13,758 bases of DNA from UBA7887 sp964408735 (GTDB taxonomy: Bacteria; Pseudomonadota; Alphaproteobacteria; UBA7887), in contig CAYPAX010000115.1 of assembly GCA_964408735.1 (NCBI GenBank), positions 1-13,758 on the forward strand. The letters run 5' to 3'. This document shows positions 6,497 to 13,758 of this stretch, piece by piece. The translations under genes were made by a program, and so were the position numbers. The notes beneath the pieces were generated by a model. That model was not told the origin of the DNA, did not search any database, and was given only the letters and a program-made list of their open reading frames with translations. Positions within the stretch are counted from its first letter, which is position 1. Each line of letters begins with the position of its first letter.

Positions 6497-7180
6497 TTAC
6501 TCATAAAGCGTCATAATCCGGCCGCGCACCGAGAAACCATCCAGACGATTGAGAAAACTCATGCCAAGAAGAGAAGTGGTCAGCCCCGACTGGCTGACAG
6601 AGGCTCGCACACCTTCAATGGTGATCGAGCCGACGCTAACGCTCGCCAAGCTTACCGGGGCACCAAAGGCAGTGCCATTGGCGGTGGCGTAGGCGCGCGT
6701 GTAGGCCAGGCTATCCGGATCCAGGCCGACACGAGCCGCATCCGCCCGCGACAACACGACGTCGCTGGCGCCGGTGTCGACAAGGAAGTGCACCGGCACG
6801 CCATCTACCAGGCCTTCGACGACGAAATCGCCGCCGGCATCGGCAGTAATTAGTGTCTCGCCAGCAACGCCACTAACACCTCGGTGGGGATCGAGCTCGG
6901 CGCGGATCGCCTGGGGCGCCAGGCTGCCCTGCTGCCAAGCGGAATAGGCCAGCGCCACCACCCCCAACAGGCCGGCCCATATGGCAAGATTGCGCAGATT
7001 GCCACGCAACCGGCCGGAAAAAACGGCCGGGCCAACAATCAGCAATAACAGCGATGCATAGATGACCCGCATCAGCCCGGCTTCGGATTCCAGCACGCCA
7101 GGATTGAGGCGGTGCAGAACGACAAGGCCGACGACAACGACGGCCAGTAACGCCGCGAATGCGGCCCAGCCACGGCTCAA
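6497..7180 (-). CDS. Membrane-anchored retropepsin-like aspartic protease
   Basis: The 227-residue protein has two or three N-terminal hydrophobic segments (about 5-22, 38-53, 65-82), followed by a retropepsin-type domain. The catalytic motif is FLVDTGASDVVLS with Asp135, and a typical late segment LLGMSFLNRLDGFSVRG (204-220) closes the domain. Layout and length match the TIGR02281-type clan AA proteases common in alphaproteobacteria, which probably act as homodimers on the periplasmic side; their substrates are largely unknown. The start is uncertain. TTG 7180 overlaps the ArsC stop as TTGA and gives the first membrane helix, but has no clear Shine-Dalgarno. The next Met, at residue 37, would remove that helix. 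The overlap favours coupling to the reductase gene. The gene is followed by the 63-base gap holding the PHO-box match. Confidence 0.85.
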   Translation of the reverse strand: MSRGWAAFAALLAVVVVGLVVLHRLNPGVLESEAGLMRVIYASLLLLIVGPAVFSGRLRGNLRNLAIWAGLLGVVALAYSAWQQGSLAPQAIRAELDPHRGVSGVAGETLITADAGGDFVVEGLVDGVPVHFLVDTGASDVVLSRADAARVGLDPDSLAYTRAYATANGTAFGAPVSLASVSVGSITIEGVRASVSQSGLTTSLLGMSFLNRLDGFSVRGRIMTLYE

Positions 7181-7524
7181 AGGATATCGAGCACCGCTTC
7201 CGGCGGTCGGCCCAGCGCAGCCTTGCGTCCCTTGACCACGATCGGACGCTCGATCAGCACGGGATTGGCCACCATGCCCGCAATCAGCGCCGCGTCGCCG
7301 AGGGCGTCGTCATCGAGAGCGTTGTCCTTATACGCTGTCTCCTTTCGGCGCATCAGCTCGCGCGGCGCCAGACCGAGCATCTTCAGCAATCCCGAGAGCG
7401 TCTCGGCATCCGGCGGCGTCTTGAGATATTCAATGATGTCCGGCTCAATGCCTTTATCGCGCAGCAACTGCAGCGTTTGGCGCGACTTGCTGCAGCGCGG
7501 ATTATGATAAATCGTGACGGGCAT
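7177..7524 (-). CDS. ArsC-family reductase, YfgD-type
   Basis: The product has 115 residues, the full length of YfgD-type ArsC-family proteins. The N-terminal strand and active-site loop TIYHNPRCSKS place the nucleophilic cysteine at C11. Downstream are the family's LKMLGLAPRELMRRKE helix, NPVLIERPIVV and GRPPEAVLDIL, which carry the arginines that bind the oxyanion in characterised glutaredoxin-dependent arsenate reductases. The sequence style is closer to E. coli YfgD than to plasmid ArsC, so arsenate reduction is a family-level expectation. No arsR, arsB or acr3 is nearby, so this is not an ars operon. ATG 7524 is preferred over TTG 7530, because GAGG stands seven bases before it. It begins 16 bases after the cyclase stop and overlaps the protease start. 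Confidence 0.9.
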   Translation of the reverse strand: MPVTIYHNPRCSKSRQTLQLLRDKGIEPDIIEYLKTPPDAETLSGLLKMLGLAPRELMRRKETAYKDNALDDDALGDAALIAGMVANPVLIERPIVVKGRKAALGRPPEAVLDIL

Positions 7525-7540
7525 GGTCAAACCTCATTGC

Positions 7541-9748
7541 TTACTTGCTGGTGGCAACATACACGCCATCCCAGTCTTCGCCAGGCGGCTCAGTGCGAAA
7601 ATCGTCGATGCGCTCGGCAATGAGGTCATAGTAATTTTCCATCGCCCAACCATCGCCAAGCTCGCGACATCTAGAGAGACGAGATTCGCAATCGTCCCAA
7701 GCCTGTGAACGGTACGCTGCCAGCATAGCATCATGCTGCTCCAGGAGCGCCATGAAGCCATTACTCTCGGCAACGCTATCATCTCCGATGAGCGTATAGA
7801 TTCGTTCAGGTTGGGCGCGTCCCTTGACCACAATGAGATCAAGCTCCAGCGTCGCCATATTGTTGAGCTGTGCCTGTGTGCGCTCGCCAATCACCACGTC
7901 GACACGATAGGTCTTGCACTGCCCCTCCAGGCGCGAGGCCAGGTTGACCCCGTCGCCGAGCACCGAATAGTCGAAGCGCTGGTCCGAGCCCATGTTGCCA
8001 ACGCACACTTCATCGGTATTGATGCCGATACCGATGCGGATGGGCTTGTGCAGACGCCCGTCGGCCTCGTCCTCCCCCGCACGCTCGCGATTGAGCTCAC
8101 GGCATGCCGCCAACATCGCCAGCGCCGACGCGCAACCATGAGCCACGTGGGTATCGTCATCGAGCGGCGCATTCCAAAACGCCATTACGCAGTCACCGAT
8201 ATATTTGTCGATAGTGCCACCGCTCGCCATGATGATTCCTGTCATCGGCGTCAGGAAGCGATTTATGAGCTCTGTCAGGCCTTCCGGGTCGAAATCCTCG
8301 GCAAGCGAGGTGAATCCCCGGATATCGGCGAACATCAGGGTGAGTTCCTTCATCTCACCGCCGAGCTTGAGACGCGACGGGTCGGTAGCCAGGGCCTCTA
8401 CCATGGCAGGGGCGAGGAAACGGCCAAAAGCATTGCGAATCTGTTGCCGCTGAGCTTCCTCCCCCCGATAACTCAGATAACTCAGCGTTATGTACAGCAG
8501 CAGTCCTGTAAGCGAGGCGTATAGCGGATCGGCGAGCAAATGGTGCTCGCTGAAGGCATACCAGGAGGCCCCGAACATGCCGCCGGAGAGCACAGCACCC
8601 AGAAGCAACGTATAGGTGGCGCCAAGTAGCGGCACAAATATGACCATCAACAGACCGAGAACCACAAGCGCCGTGCCTTCCGCCGCCTCCAGCCAAGGCG
8701 GACGGGTCAGGAAATTTTCTGTCAGGACGGTCTCGAGAAACTGGGCATGGACCTCGAAGCCTGGTGTTCCAGGCCCCATTGGTGTCTGCTTGATGTCGTG
8801 CAAACCGAGTGCAGATGTCCCGAAAACCACCATGGCTCCCCGCAGGCGCTCCGGCGGTACGCTGCCGTCGAGAACGTCCGCGGCGGATACGTACAGGTCT
8901 TCCAATGAGCGCCGAAAATACGGCCAGACACGGAAGTTTACGTCGGTCTCGATGGCAGGCACGGTATGGATACGGACAAGACGCTGCTGCAGTTTCTCGT
9001 CCGTCTTCACCAGCACGGTAGGCTTGCCGCTCAAGACACGCAGCATCTCCAGCCCCAGCGCCGGATAGATATCCTCACCAACCGTCACGACCAAAGGCAG
9101 GCGCCGAATGACCTGGTCGACTTCAGGCGGAACGACGATCATGCCGATCCCGGCTGCCACCGCCTCCAATTCCGGAACATTACGGACCACGCCGGGGAAC
9201 TGATACATGTAGGGTTTCGGGTCCGGGCCCAATTCCGCAAAAGTCGCTTTGCGCCCAAGCCCGTCTCGAACCTGTATCTGCTCGGGAACGCCGGCCTGGC
9301 CAAGAACCACCAGCATGCGCCCCATCGCCTTGGCGAGCCGCTCCTCGTTGCTCGGCAATGATTGCAATTGGGCGACAGTCGCAGGATCCAACCCTTCCAG
9401 TTCGCTGGCCACAAGACCTGGCGACAGGCGATCATACTCGGGGAACAGGATGTCGAAGCCGATTACCAGAGCCTGATAATCGGCCAGGCGGTCAATTAAC
9501 CTCGCCAATGTTGCGCGCGACCAAGGCCATTGGCCAACACGCTGCAGACTTTCCTCGTCGATATCGAGTAGCACGATCGGCACGGGCGTCGGTTGAGGCT
9601 CGCGCGGCAACATGCGATGGAATTGATCGAAGGTCGCCAGGCGCAAGCTTTGCACCGGGGCTGGATCCCAGTGGCGAATGCCCCAAGCCAAAACGAGAAT
9701 CGCCAGACCGACGACATGCATCAATTTGATCTTGGGACGCCAGCGCAT
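7541..9748 (-). CDS. CHASE2-domain adenylate cyclase (class III)
   Basis: The 735-residue membrane enzyme has one N-terminal helix (about 10-25), then an extracytoplasmic CHASE2 sensor (about 30-350, with VLLDIDEESLQRVGQWPWSR near its start). Three closely spaced helices (about 357-375, 376-394, 408-427) and a class III cyclase domain (about 465-655) follow. Catalytic residues are complete: metal Asp475 (FADIRGF) and Asp519 (IGDCVMAF), Lys515 and Asp599 in the base-recognition positions, and Asn602 and Arg606 (VNLASRLEG) for the transition state. The Lys/Asp pair predicts ATP rather than GTP as substrate, so the product should be cAMP. A C-terminal extension ends in EDWDGVYVATSK. The CHASE2 ligand is unknown. 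The gene starts 21 bases after the HD-GYP gene and should be in its operon. The start ATG has only a weak GAAGG upstream. Confidence 0.93.
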   Translation of the reverse strand: MRWRPKIKLMHVVGLAILVLAWGIRHWDPAPVQSLRLATFDQFHRMLPREPQPTPVPIVLLDIDEESLQRVGQWPWSRATLARLIDRLADYQALVIGFDILFPEYDRLSPGLVASELEGLDPATVAQLQSLPSNEERLAKAMGRMLVVLGQAGVPEQIQVRDGLGRKATFAELGPDPKPYMYQFPGVVRNVPELEAVAAGIGMIVVPPEVDQVIRRLPLVVTVGEDIYPALGLEMLRVLSGKPTVLVKTDEKLQQRLVRIHTVPAIETDVNFRVWPYFRRSLEDLYVSAADVLDGSVPPERLRGAMVVFGTSALGLHDIKQTPMGPGTPGFEVHAQFLETVLTENFLTRPPWLEAAEGTALVVLGLLMVIFVPLLGATYTLLLGAVLSGGMFGASWYAFSEHHLLADPLYASLTGLLLYITLSYLSYRGEEAQRQQIRNAFGRFLAPAMVEALATDPSRLKLGGEMKELTLMFADIRGFTSLAEDFDPEGLTELINRFLTPMTGIIMASGGTIDKYIGDCVMAFWNAPLDDDTHVAHGCASALAMLAACRELNRERAGEDEADGRLHKPIRIGIGINTDEVCVGNMGSDQRFDYSVLGDGVNLASRLEGQCKTYRVDVVIGERTQAQLNNMATLELDLIVVKGRAQPERIYTLIGDDSVAESNGFMALLEQHDAMLAAYRSQAWDDCESRLSRCRELGDGWAMENYYDLIAERIDDFRTEPPGEDWDGVYVATSK

Positions 9749-9769
9749 GTGCGGCTTCGCCCTTCGACG

Positions 9770-11818
9770 TCAGGCGCTTGTTTGTTGCGCGGACTCAGGC
9801 TCGGCATCCGGAAAAGCATCCGGTAGCGGACCCAGGTACTGGCTCACATCCACCTCGTCGATCTGTTCCGGCAAGAGGAACTGCTCGGCGTACTGATCGT
9901 AGATCTTGTGCTCGACGAAAAGATCGAACAGGTCCGGATCGATGTGATGCTCGTGCTTCATCTTGCCGAGGATGGTCATGGCGACGCTCAGCTTCATGGC
10001 CGGCTTGTAGGGGCGGTCGCTAGCCGTCAATGCCTCGAACACATCGGCAATGGCCATCATGCGCGCCGGTACCGACATCTGGTAACGCATGAGGCCCCGT
10101 GGGTAGCCTTTGCCATCCATGCGCTCGTGATGGCCACCGGCGAACTCCGGCACCTTTCGCAGATTTTTCGGAAACGGCAATTTCTCGAGCATCTCGATCG
10201 TCATCACGATGTGATGATTGATGATCTTGCGCTCCTCGGAGGTCAGTGTGCCGCGCCGGATGTTCAGATTGTATACCTCGTTCTCAGTCAGAAACGCCTG
10301 GTCTTCACCCTCCGCATCGCGCCAGGTTCGTGCGGCAATCTGTTCCACCCTGGCGACGGCTTCGTCACTCATGAATTCGCCGCCGATATTGACCCGTTCG
10401 ATAAAGACAAGGTCGTCATTGATCTCGGCCACCGTGGCCGCGAACGTCTCCCGCAATTCGTCGGCATCCAATTCCGGACGCGATCGCGCCATCAGATAGG
10501 CGATCTCGGCATCGCGCTTGAGCACCTCGGCGCGCGCGCGCACGGTGTGCAGGCGATCGTAGATGGTTTCCAGCTTGGTCGCCTTGTCGACGACATATTC
10601 CGGCGTCGTCACCTTGCCGCAATCGTGCAGCCAAGCCGCCGTCAGCAGCTCGTATTTCTGTTCCTCGTCGAGAGAAAACTCGACGAACGGCGCCACACTC
10701 GAATCACATGCGGCATCGGCCATCATGCCGGTCAGCAACGGCACACGCGCACAATGGCCGCCCTGATAGGGTGACTTCGCATCGATTGCGGCAGCAATCA
10801 GTTTGATGAAGGAATCGAGAAGCTCGCGCTGGCCTTCCAGTAACATCTGATTGTCAATGGCTACCGCCGCTTGACTGGCCAGCGATTCCACGACCTCCTG
10901 CACCTCGGCCGTGAACGGCACAACCTTACCCGACCTGCGGTCCGTGGCGTTGATAAGCTGCAGGACACCAATCACCTCGCCGGCGTTGTTCTTCATCGGA
11001 ATGGTCAGAAACGACGTCGAGCGATAGCCTTGATCCGAATCGAATCGGCGCATGCCCGTGAAATCGAAACCTTCGGCCTCGTAGGCGTCGGGAATGTTCA
11101 CGCTCTCTGCCGTAAGCGCGACGTGGGTCGCGATATTGGCGTGATTGGGCTCGCCACTGTCCGCGGCGTAAAGCGGCAGAGGTGCGAATGGAATAGGTTT
11201 GCCGGTGGCACCACCGAGGGCAAAATCGAGCGAGTCTGTGCGCACGATCGCGAAACGCAATTCCTTCTCGTCGTCGCTCATGAGATAGATCGTGCCGCCA
11301 TCCGCATCGGCCAAGCCCTTGGCGTAGAGCAGAATGTTCTCAGCCAGGCGATTCTTGTCGCGCTCGGCAGACAAGGCTACGCCGATCTCGTTCAAGGCCC
11401 GGAAATGACCAAGCTGGCCGCTGACCTGATCGCGCAGCTGGCGCTGATTCTGAGCTGCCCGCAGCCGCGCCCGCACGAGTTCCGGAATCAGCGGACGCAT
11501 CTCGAGGAAATCAGCGCCTGCCGTAAGGATGGTATCGGCTTGCTCAAGGTGGTTCTCATCTATGACCGCGATCACTGGCAGCGCTGCGCCATCAGGGGCG
11601 GCACGGAGAGACTTGAGCAGAGCCATGCCCCCCAAGGCCTCGTCGGTCATGTCGAGCACCATGACCTCAGGATCGCGCTCATCGAGCACGCGCTGTGCCT
11701 CAGCCACGTCGTCGACAATGGCGAAGGCTGTCGCCTCCGAGCCATATTGTTCGGAAAACGTGCGGCGGTCTTCTGTATCGCGATCGACGACCAAAGCCGT
11801 GACGGGACCGTCACTCAC
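9770..11818 (-). CDS. Pseudo-receiver/GAF/HD-GYP phosphodiesterase
   Basis: The protein has 682 residues in three parts. A receiver-like domain (5-120) keeps the phospho-acceptor position D56 but has Arg13 for the second acidic residue, Ile86 for the usual Thr/Ser and Arg108 for the conserved Lys, so phosphorylation is doubtful. A GAF domain (about 135-325) contains SFLTIPMKNNAGEVIGVLQLIN. The HD-GYP domain (about 335-645) has H355, HD at 398-399, HH at 535-536, HHERMDGKGYP (563-573), D592 and DRPYKP (601-606). Metal ligands look intact, predicting hydrolysis of c-di-GMP. About 95 extra residues (roughly 430-525) separate the HD and GYP parts. Start GTG 11818 is fixed by AGGAGG six bases upstream. 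The protein lacks membrane helices and is first in the minus-strand operon. Confidence 0.9.
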   Translation of the reverse strand: MSDGPVTALVVDRDTEDRRTFSEQYGSEATAFAIVDDVAEAQRVLDERDPEVMVLDMTDEALGGMALLKSLRAAPDGAALPVIAVIDENHLEQADTILTAGADFLEMRPLIPELVRARLRAAQNQRQLRDQVSGQLGHFRALNEIGVALSAERDKNRLAENILLYAKGLADADGGTIYLMSDDEKELRFAIVRTDSLDFALGGATGKPIPFAPLPLYAADSGEPNHANIATHVALTAESVNIPDAYEAEGFDFTGMRRFDSDQGYRSTSFLTIPMKNNAGEVIGVLQLINATDRRSGKVVPFTAEVQEVVESLASQAAVAIDNQMLLEGQRELLDSFIKLIAAAIDAKSPYQGGHCARVPLLTGMMADAACDSSVAPFVEFSLDEEQKYELLTAAWLHDCGKVTTPEYVVDKATKLETIYDRLHTVRARAEVLKRDAEIAYLMARSRPELDADELRETFAATVAEINDDLVFIERVNIGGEFMSDEAVARVEQIAARTWRDAEGEDQAFLTENEVYNLNIRRGTLTSEERKIINHHIVMTIEMLEKLPFPKNLRKVPEFAGGHHERMDGKGYPRGLMRYQMSVPARMMAIADVFEALTASDRPYKPAMKLSVAMTILGKMKHEHHIDPDLFDLFVEHKIYDQYAEQFLLPEQIDEVDVSQYLGPLPDAFPDAEPESAQQTSA

Positions 11819-12073
11819 TTGGCACCTCCTTGCTGCGCCCGCCCCTCAAGCCATGCCGGCCACGTTGACGAGATCACGACCCCAAACGGTCAGCCTCGGC
11901 CCAACCTCGCTGGCCCGATACAACCGCTGGATTTCCCTGCGGATTGTAGGGGCTTTTTTGCCACTCCGGCTCGTCGGACAGTACCCCTCGCCCAACTCCA
12001 TTTTCGACTATATTGCAGAATCTCAAAGCTGCAAAGCGCGGCGCCCATCCATCCCGAATGCGGATTTCGACAA
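11819..12073. other. Divergent intergenic region (promoters for both flanking operons)
   Basis: These 255 bases separate the minus-strand signalling operon from the plus-strand ABC-2/PhyH pair, so both promoters should lie here. I see a TATATT at 12009-12014 that could be a -10 for the permease but no convincing -35 at the right distance, and a six-T run (11954-11959) with only a four-base stem before it. No PHO-box match, tRNA or convincing small ORF is visible. Confidence 0.4.
11823..11830 (-). promoter_or_regulatory. Strong Shine-Dalgarno setting the GTG start of the HD-GYP gene
   Basis: AGGAGGTG on the minus strand, with AGGAGG six bases before GTG 11818, is the best ribosome-binding site in the window and supports the GTG start. 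Confidence 0.8.
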
Positions 12074-12901
12074 ATGGCCAGTGAAGAGAACCTCAAAGAC
12101 ATCCACGCCGATACCTTCGGAGCCCGCCGCGTGGGCGCGGTGAATTGGCTTGGACTGTGGACGCTATACGCCAAGGAAGTCAGGAGATTCATGAAAATCC
12201 CGGCGCAGACCGTGCTGGCGCCAACCATTACGACCCTGGTGTTCCTGGCGATATTCGCCCTCGCACTGGGTGGGGCCATGCGCGAGATAAACGGCGTTCC
12301 GTTCCTGCTCTTTCTGGCGCCGGGCCTGGTCATGATGGCGATCGTGCAGAATTCCTTCGCCAACACCTCGTCTTCCGTCATGGGCTCGAAGGTGCAGGGA
12401 AATTTCGTCGATGTCCTGATTCCGCCACTCAGCCCCAGCGAACTGACACTGGCGCTTGCCGGCGGCGGCGTGACCCGTGGCCTCATGGTCGGGATTGCCG
12501 TTGCCGTGGTGATGACCGGGTTCGTCGACCTGACGATACACAACGCCCTGGCCATCGTGTTCTATGCCATCTCTGCGTCATTGATGTTATCTTTGATCGG
12601 CTTGGCGACCGCCATATGGGCCGAGAAGTTCGATCAAATGGCCGCCATCACCAACTTTCTGGTGACGCCCCTGGCATTCTTGTCCGGTACCTTCTATTCC
12701 ATCGACCGGCTGCCGGAGCCATGGCACATGGTTAGCTTGTGCAACCCCTTCTTCTACATGATCGACGGCATGCGTTACGCCTTCATCGGTACGGCGGACG
12801 GATCGCTGTGGCTGGGTGCGTTCATTCTTCTCGTCACCAACGCCGCACTGTGGACCCTGTGCTGGTGGATGCTGTCGAGCGGTTACAAGATCAAGGAGTA
12901 G
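12074..12901 (+). CDS. ABC-2 type transporter permease
   Basis: The product has 275 residues with about six hydrophobic segments (near 45-67, 77-95, 128-150, 158-181, 195-210, 245-266). The cytoplasmic N-terminus GLWTLYAKEVRRFMK, the central LAPGLVMMAIVQNSFANTSS (81-100) and the late FLSGTFYSIDRLPEPW (202-217) followed by NPFFYMIDGMRYA are typical of ABC-2 exporter permeases of the YadH/NodJ kind, which export lipids, polysaccharides or drugs. The ATP-binding subunit normally encoded next to it is absent on both sides. ATG 12074 is chosen because the reading frame upstream is antisense to the HD-GYP gene and non-coding in style. No Shine-Dalgarno is obvious, so the start could shift slightly. 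The stop overlaps the ribosome-binding region of the following dioxygenase gene. The substrate is unknown. Confidence 0.9.
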   Translation: MASEENLKDIHADTFGARRVGAVNWLGLWTLYAKEVRRFMKIPAQTVLAPTITTLVFLAIFALALGGAMREINGVPFLLFLAPGLVMMAIVQNSFANTSSSVMGSKVQGNFVDVLIPPLSPSELTLALAGGGVTRGLMVGIAVAVVMTGFVDLTIHNALAIVFYAISASLMLSLIGLATAIWAEKFDQMAAITNFLVTPLAFLSGTFYSIDRLPEPWHMVSLCNPFFYMIDGMRYAFIGTADGSLWLGAFILLVTNAALWTLCWWMLSSGYKIKE

Positions 12902-12906
12902 ACAAG

Positions 12907-13755
12907 ATGCACGGATTGACCGATCTGCAACGGGAGCAGTGGGCTGTCGACGGTTATCTCCAAATCGAGGGGGCCTTGAGCCCGGAAGAGGTCGAACTGT
13001 TCAGCGGCGAGCTCGACCGGGTGCGCCTGCTGCCGGGTTACGAGCCGGCGCGCGACAGCCTGCCGCTCGGCCATTACGCCTGGGTAGAGCATGCGGATCC
13101 CGACCCCTCGGCTTTCATGGATCGGCGCAACCTGCTGCCCTACCACCAGGCCTTCATAGACCTCATCGACAAGCCCGGCATCTTCGACCTGATCGTAGAT
13201 ATCATGGGCCCGTATATCCAGTTCTCAATGTCGCAAGCGATCGTACGCGCCTCCGGCGACGGCTTTCGCGGCTACACCCATACGGACGGCGGCGAAGGCC
13301 AACGCCGCATTCGCGTCACGGAGACGAGCCATCCCCTTGCGGTGAAGGTGCTGTATCTGCTGACGGATGTCTCGGGAACGGATAACGGTAACTTCACGTT
13401 GTTTCCGGGCAGCCACATGCGCCCCTTCCCCGAAGGCCCGGAGCGCGCGCCGCACCCCCACGCGCCCGGCGCGGTACAGACGACGGGCAAGGCCGGCGAC
13501 GCCTTCATCTTCCCGCATGCCATCTGGCACGGCCCGGCGCCGAACAATTCCGGCCGTGCCAGAAAAACCTTGCTCTACAATTATTGCCAGATGTTCATTC
13601 GCTGGTACGACTTCGGTGAGCCGCCGGCGGACGTGCTTGACCGCTGCACGCCCCGCCAACGGCGTTTGCTGGGTGACCTCGGATACGACTTCCGGCCAGG
13701 ATCTTATTTCTACGTGCCGGAAGACCAGGAAACGGTGATCTGCGGCCAAGACTAA
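12907..13755 (+). CDS. Phytanoyl-CoA dioxygenase (PhyH) family protein
   Basis: The 282-residue protein resembles the PhyH family of Fe(II)/2-oxoglutarate-dependent oxygenases. The iron site is H125-T-D127 (GYTHTDGG) with distal H208 (AIWHGPAPNNS). R217 or R219 shortly after is the likely 2-oxoglutarate carboxylate ligand. The N-terminus (TDLQREQWAVDGYLQIEGAL) and the NGNFTLFPGSH segment (160-170) are family hallmarks. It is presumably a soluble cytoplasmic hydroxylase; members act on substrates from phytanoyl-CoA to ectoine and natural products, and this sequence does not reveal which. ATG 12907 has AAGGAG eight bases upstream, overlapping the end of the permease gene, so the two are probably translated together. 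The gene is complete, with a TAA three bases before the window ends. Confidence 0.88.
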   Translation: MHGLTDLQREQWAVDGYLQIEGALSPEEVELFSGELDRVRLLPGYEPARDSLPLGHYAWVEHADPDPSAFMDRRNLLPYHQAFIDLIDKPGIFDLIVDIMGPYIQFSMSQAIVRASGDGFRGYTHTDGGEGQRRIRVTETSHPLAVKVLYLLTDVSGTDNGNFTLFPGSHMRPFPEGPERAPHPHAPGAVQTTGKAGDAFIFPHAIWHGPAPNNSGRARKTLLYNYCQMFIRWYDFGEPPADVLDRCTPRQRRLLGDLGYDFRPGSYFYVPEDQETVICGQD

Positions 13756-13758
13756 GCC

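Noticed and set aside
7177..7524. Arsenic-resistance operon
   Set aside because: Only a YfgD-type ArsC relative is present; there is no regulator or efflux gene, and the neighbours are signalling and protease genes.
12009..12014. TATATT as a -10 box for the ABC-2 permease
   Set aside because: No plausible -35 sequence at 16-18 bases upstream, so it is kept only as a remark in the intergenic entry.
10871..12073. In-frame extension of the ABC-2 permease to 676 codons
   Set aside because: The extra 401 codons are antisense to the HD-GYP gene and lack protein-like features. Permease family members begin shortly before the YAKEVRRF segment, consistent with ATG 12074.

Overview
The window reads like the chromosome of a GC-rich alphaproteobacterium. 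This is inferred from the family mix (DmdB-like acyl-CoA ligase, TIGR02281-type aspartic protease, CHASE2 cyclase, PiT transporter), dense gene packing and high GC at third codon positions. It could be Rhodospirillales-like and marine, but I cannot place it further. No transposase, integrase, CRISPR array or rRNA is visible.

Layout. (1) 1-50 is the 3' part of a tRNA-Arg(ACG) cut by the window edge, followed by a 65-residue protein of unknown function (120-317). (2) 397-4686, plus strand: a likely operon of a secreted metallo-beta-lactamase-fold hydrolase, a secreted single-Cache-domain protein, a DmdB-like acyl-CoA ligase and a PiT phosphate transporter. (3) 4683-11818, minus strand, six genes. 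In transcription order these are a pseudo-receiver/GAF/HD-GYP protein, a CHASE2 adenylate cyclase, a YfgD-type ArsC reductase and a membrane-anchored aspartic protease. A 63-bp gap follows, then a GPP34 (GOLPH3-like) protein with an extra C-terminal domain that looks CYTH-like, translationally coupled to a single short CHR (chromate-type) transporter. The plus and minus operons meet tail to tail with their stop codons overlapping. (4) 12074-13755, plus strand: an ABC-2 permease without an ATPase beside it, coupled to a PhyH-type Fe(II)/2-oxoglutarate dioxygenase.

How the genes may work together. The 9770-11818 and 7541-9748 pair joins a probable c-di-GMP phosphodiesterase with a probable cAMP synthase, so two nucleotide second messengers are handled from one transcript. 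The most notable non-coding signal is an 18-bp sequence at 6455-6472 that matches the enterobacterial PHO-box consensus at every position. It sits just upstream of the GPP34/CYTH-like gene, whose coupled partner is an anion transporter-like protein and whose convergent neighbour is a phosphate transporter. This suggests an undescribed phosphate-responsive module of a lipid-binding-type protein plus transporter. The orientation and spacing of the box are not those of a standard PhoB-activated promoter, so activation, repression or coincidence all remain open.
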